Of a DNA stretch of 5,196 nt, positions 5,080 through 5,196 are shown one piece after another. The stretch is from an uncultured Ruminococcus sp. GTDB taxonomy: Bacteria; Bacillota; Clostridia; Oscillospirales; Ruminococcaceae. Each line of letters starts with the position of its first letter. Positions within the stretch are counted from its first letter, which is position 1. The position numbers and the translations under genes were made by a program. The notes beneath the pieces are model-generated. The model worked only from the letters and a program-made list of their open reading frames with translations. It ran no database searches and had not been told where the DNA came from. The DNA is taken from the NCBI GenBank assembly GCA_947173865.1, contig CAMWGS010000155.1:1-5196 (forward strand), written 5' to 3'.

Positions 5080-5085
5080 TTTATA

Positions 5086-5114
5086 ATTATATCACAATAT
5101 TTCAGATTTGTCAA
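5086..5114 (-). promoter_or_regulatory. Consensus promoter of the TM1266-hydG operon
   Basis: A perfect TTGACA (5109-5114) and a perfect TATAAT (5086-5091) are separated by exactly 17 nt. The predicted RNA start is near 5079. A promoter this strong next to an attenuator suggests that control is exerted after initiation. Confidence 0.93.
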
Positions 5115-5165
5115 CACATATTTTCTGTATTTCCGACAAAAAATAAAATCTCATATTAACTAGGT

Positions 5166-5193
5166 CTTGTTTGAAAAATAAGAGTTGAACAAG
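5166..5193. repeat. Inverted repeat at the right edge (possible mobile-element end)
   Basis: CTTGTT (5166-5171) and AACAAG (5188-5193) form a 6-bp inverted repeat around an A-rich 16-nt centre. It could be the start of an insertion-sequence terminal repeat or just a weak hairpin ending an upstream gene. The window ends here, so neither can be decided. Confidence 0.2.
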
Positions 5194-5196
5194 AAG

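Overview
This 5.2-kb window is AT-rich chromosomal DNA. Every gene I can support lies on the minus strand. The gene set points to an anaerobic Clostridia member, probably of the Ruminococcus/Oscillospiraceae type: a [FeFe]-hydrogenase maturase (HydG) with its TM1266-type partner, a YlmC/YmxH PRC-barrel protein, strong GGAGG ribosome-binding sites, and consensus TTGACA/TATAAT promoters. The taxon is inferred from gene content and style, not from a marker gene.

In transcription order (right to left) the layout is as follows. (1) A near-perfect promoter at 5086-5114 starts a leader of about 155 nt. The leader ends in an intrinsic terminator (4936-4969), and an upstream segment can form a 14-bp antiterminator with that terminator. 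(2) Past the terminator come a TM1266-like regulator (4674-4922) and hydG (3210-4658), 15 nt apart. HydG makes the CO and cyanide ligands of the [FeFe]-hydrogenase H-cluster; the hydrogenase and hydE/hydF are not in the window. (3) A second strong promoter (3161-3189) drives a 45-residue ORF (2978-3115) that consists of little more than an SPLTGD motif, one membrane helix and a lysine tail. (4) A hairpin with a U7 tract (2904-2951) ends that unit. Its 3' arm is also the ribosome-binding site of the YlmC/YmxH-like gene (2619-2903). (5) A third promoter (2569-2597) and a structured leader precede rpsB (1710-2453) and tsf (715-1632), which are separated by a terminator-like hairpin. (6) A clean terminator (678-705) follows tsf, and a two-helix membrane protein of unknown function (26-664) starts directly after it.

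The coding content is mostly housekeeping plus hydrogenase maturation. The unusual material is in the non-coding RNA: the TM1266-hydG leader looks like a complete transcription attenuator (riboswitch or protein-controlled) of a class I cannot name. In addition, two neighbouring small genes have their Shine-Dalgarno sequences mirrored by perfect upstream anti-SD complements. The last ~35 bases on the right (5161-5196) carry an inverted repeat that could be a mobile-element end, but this cannot be settled here.
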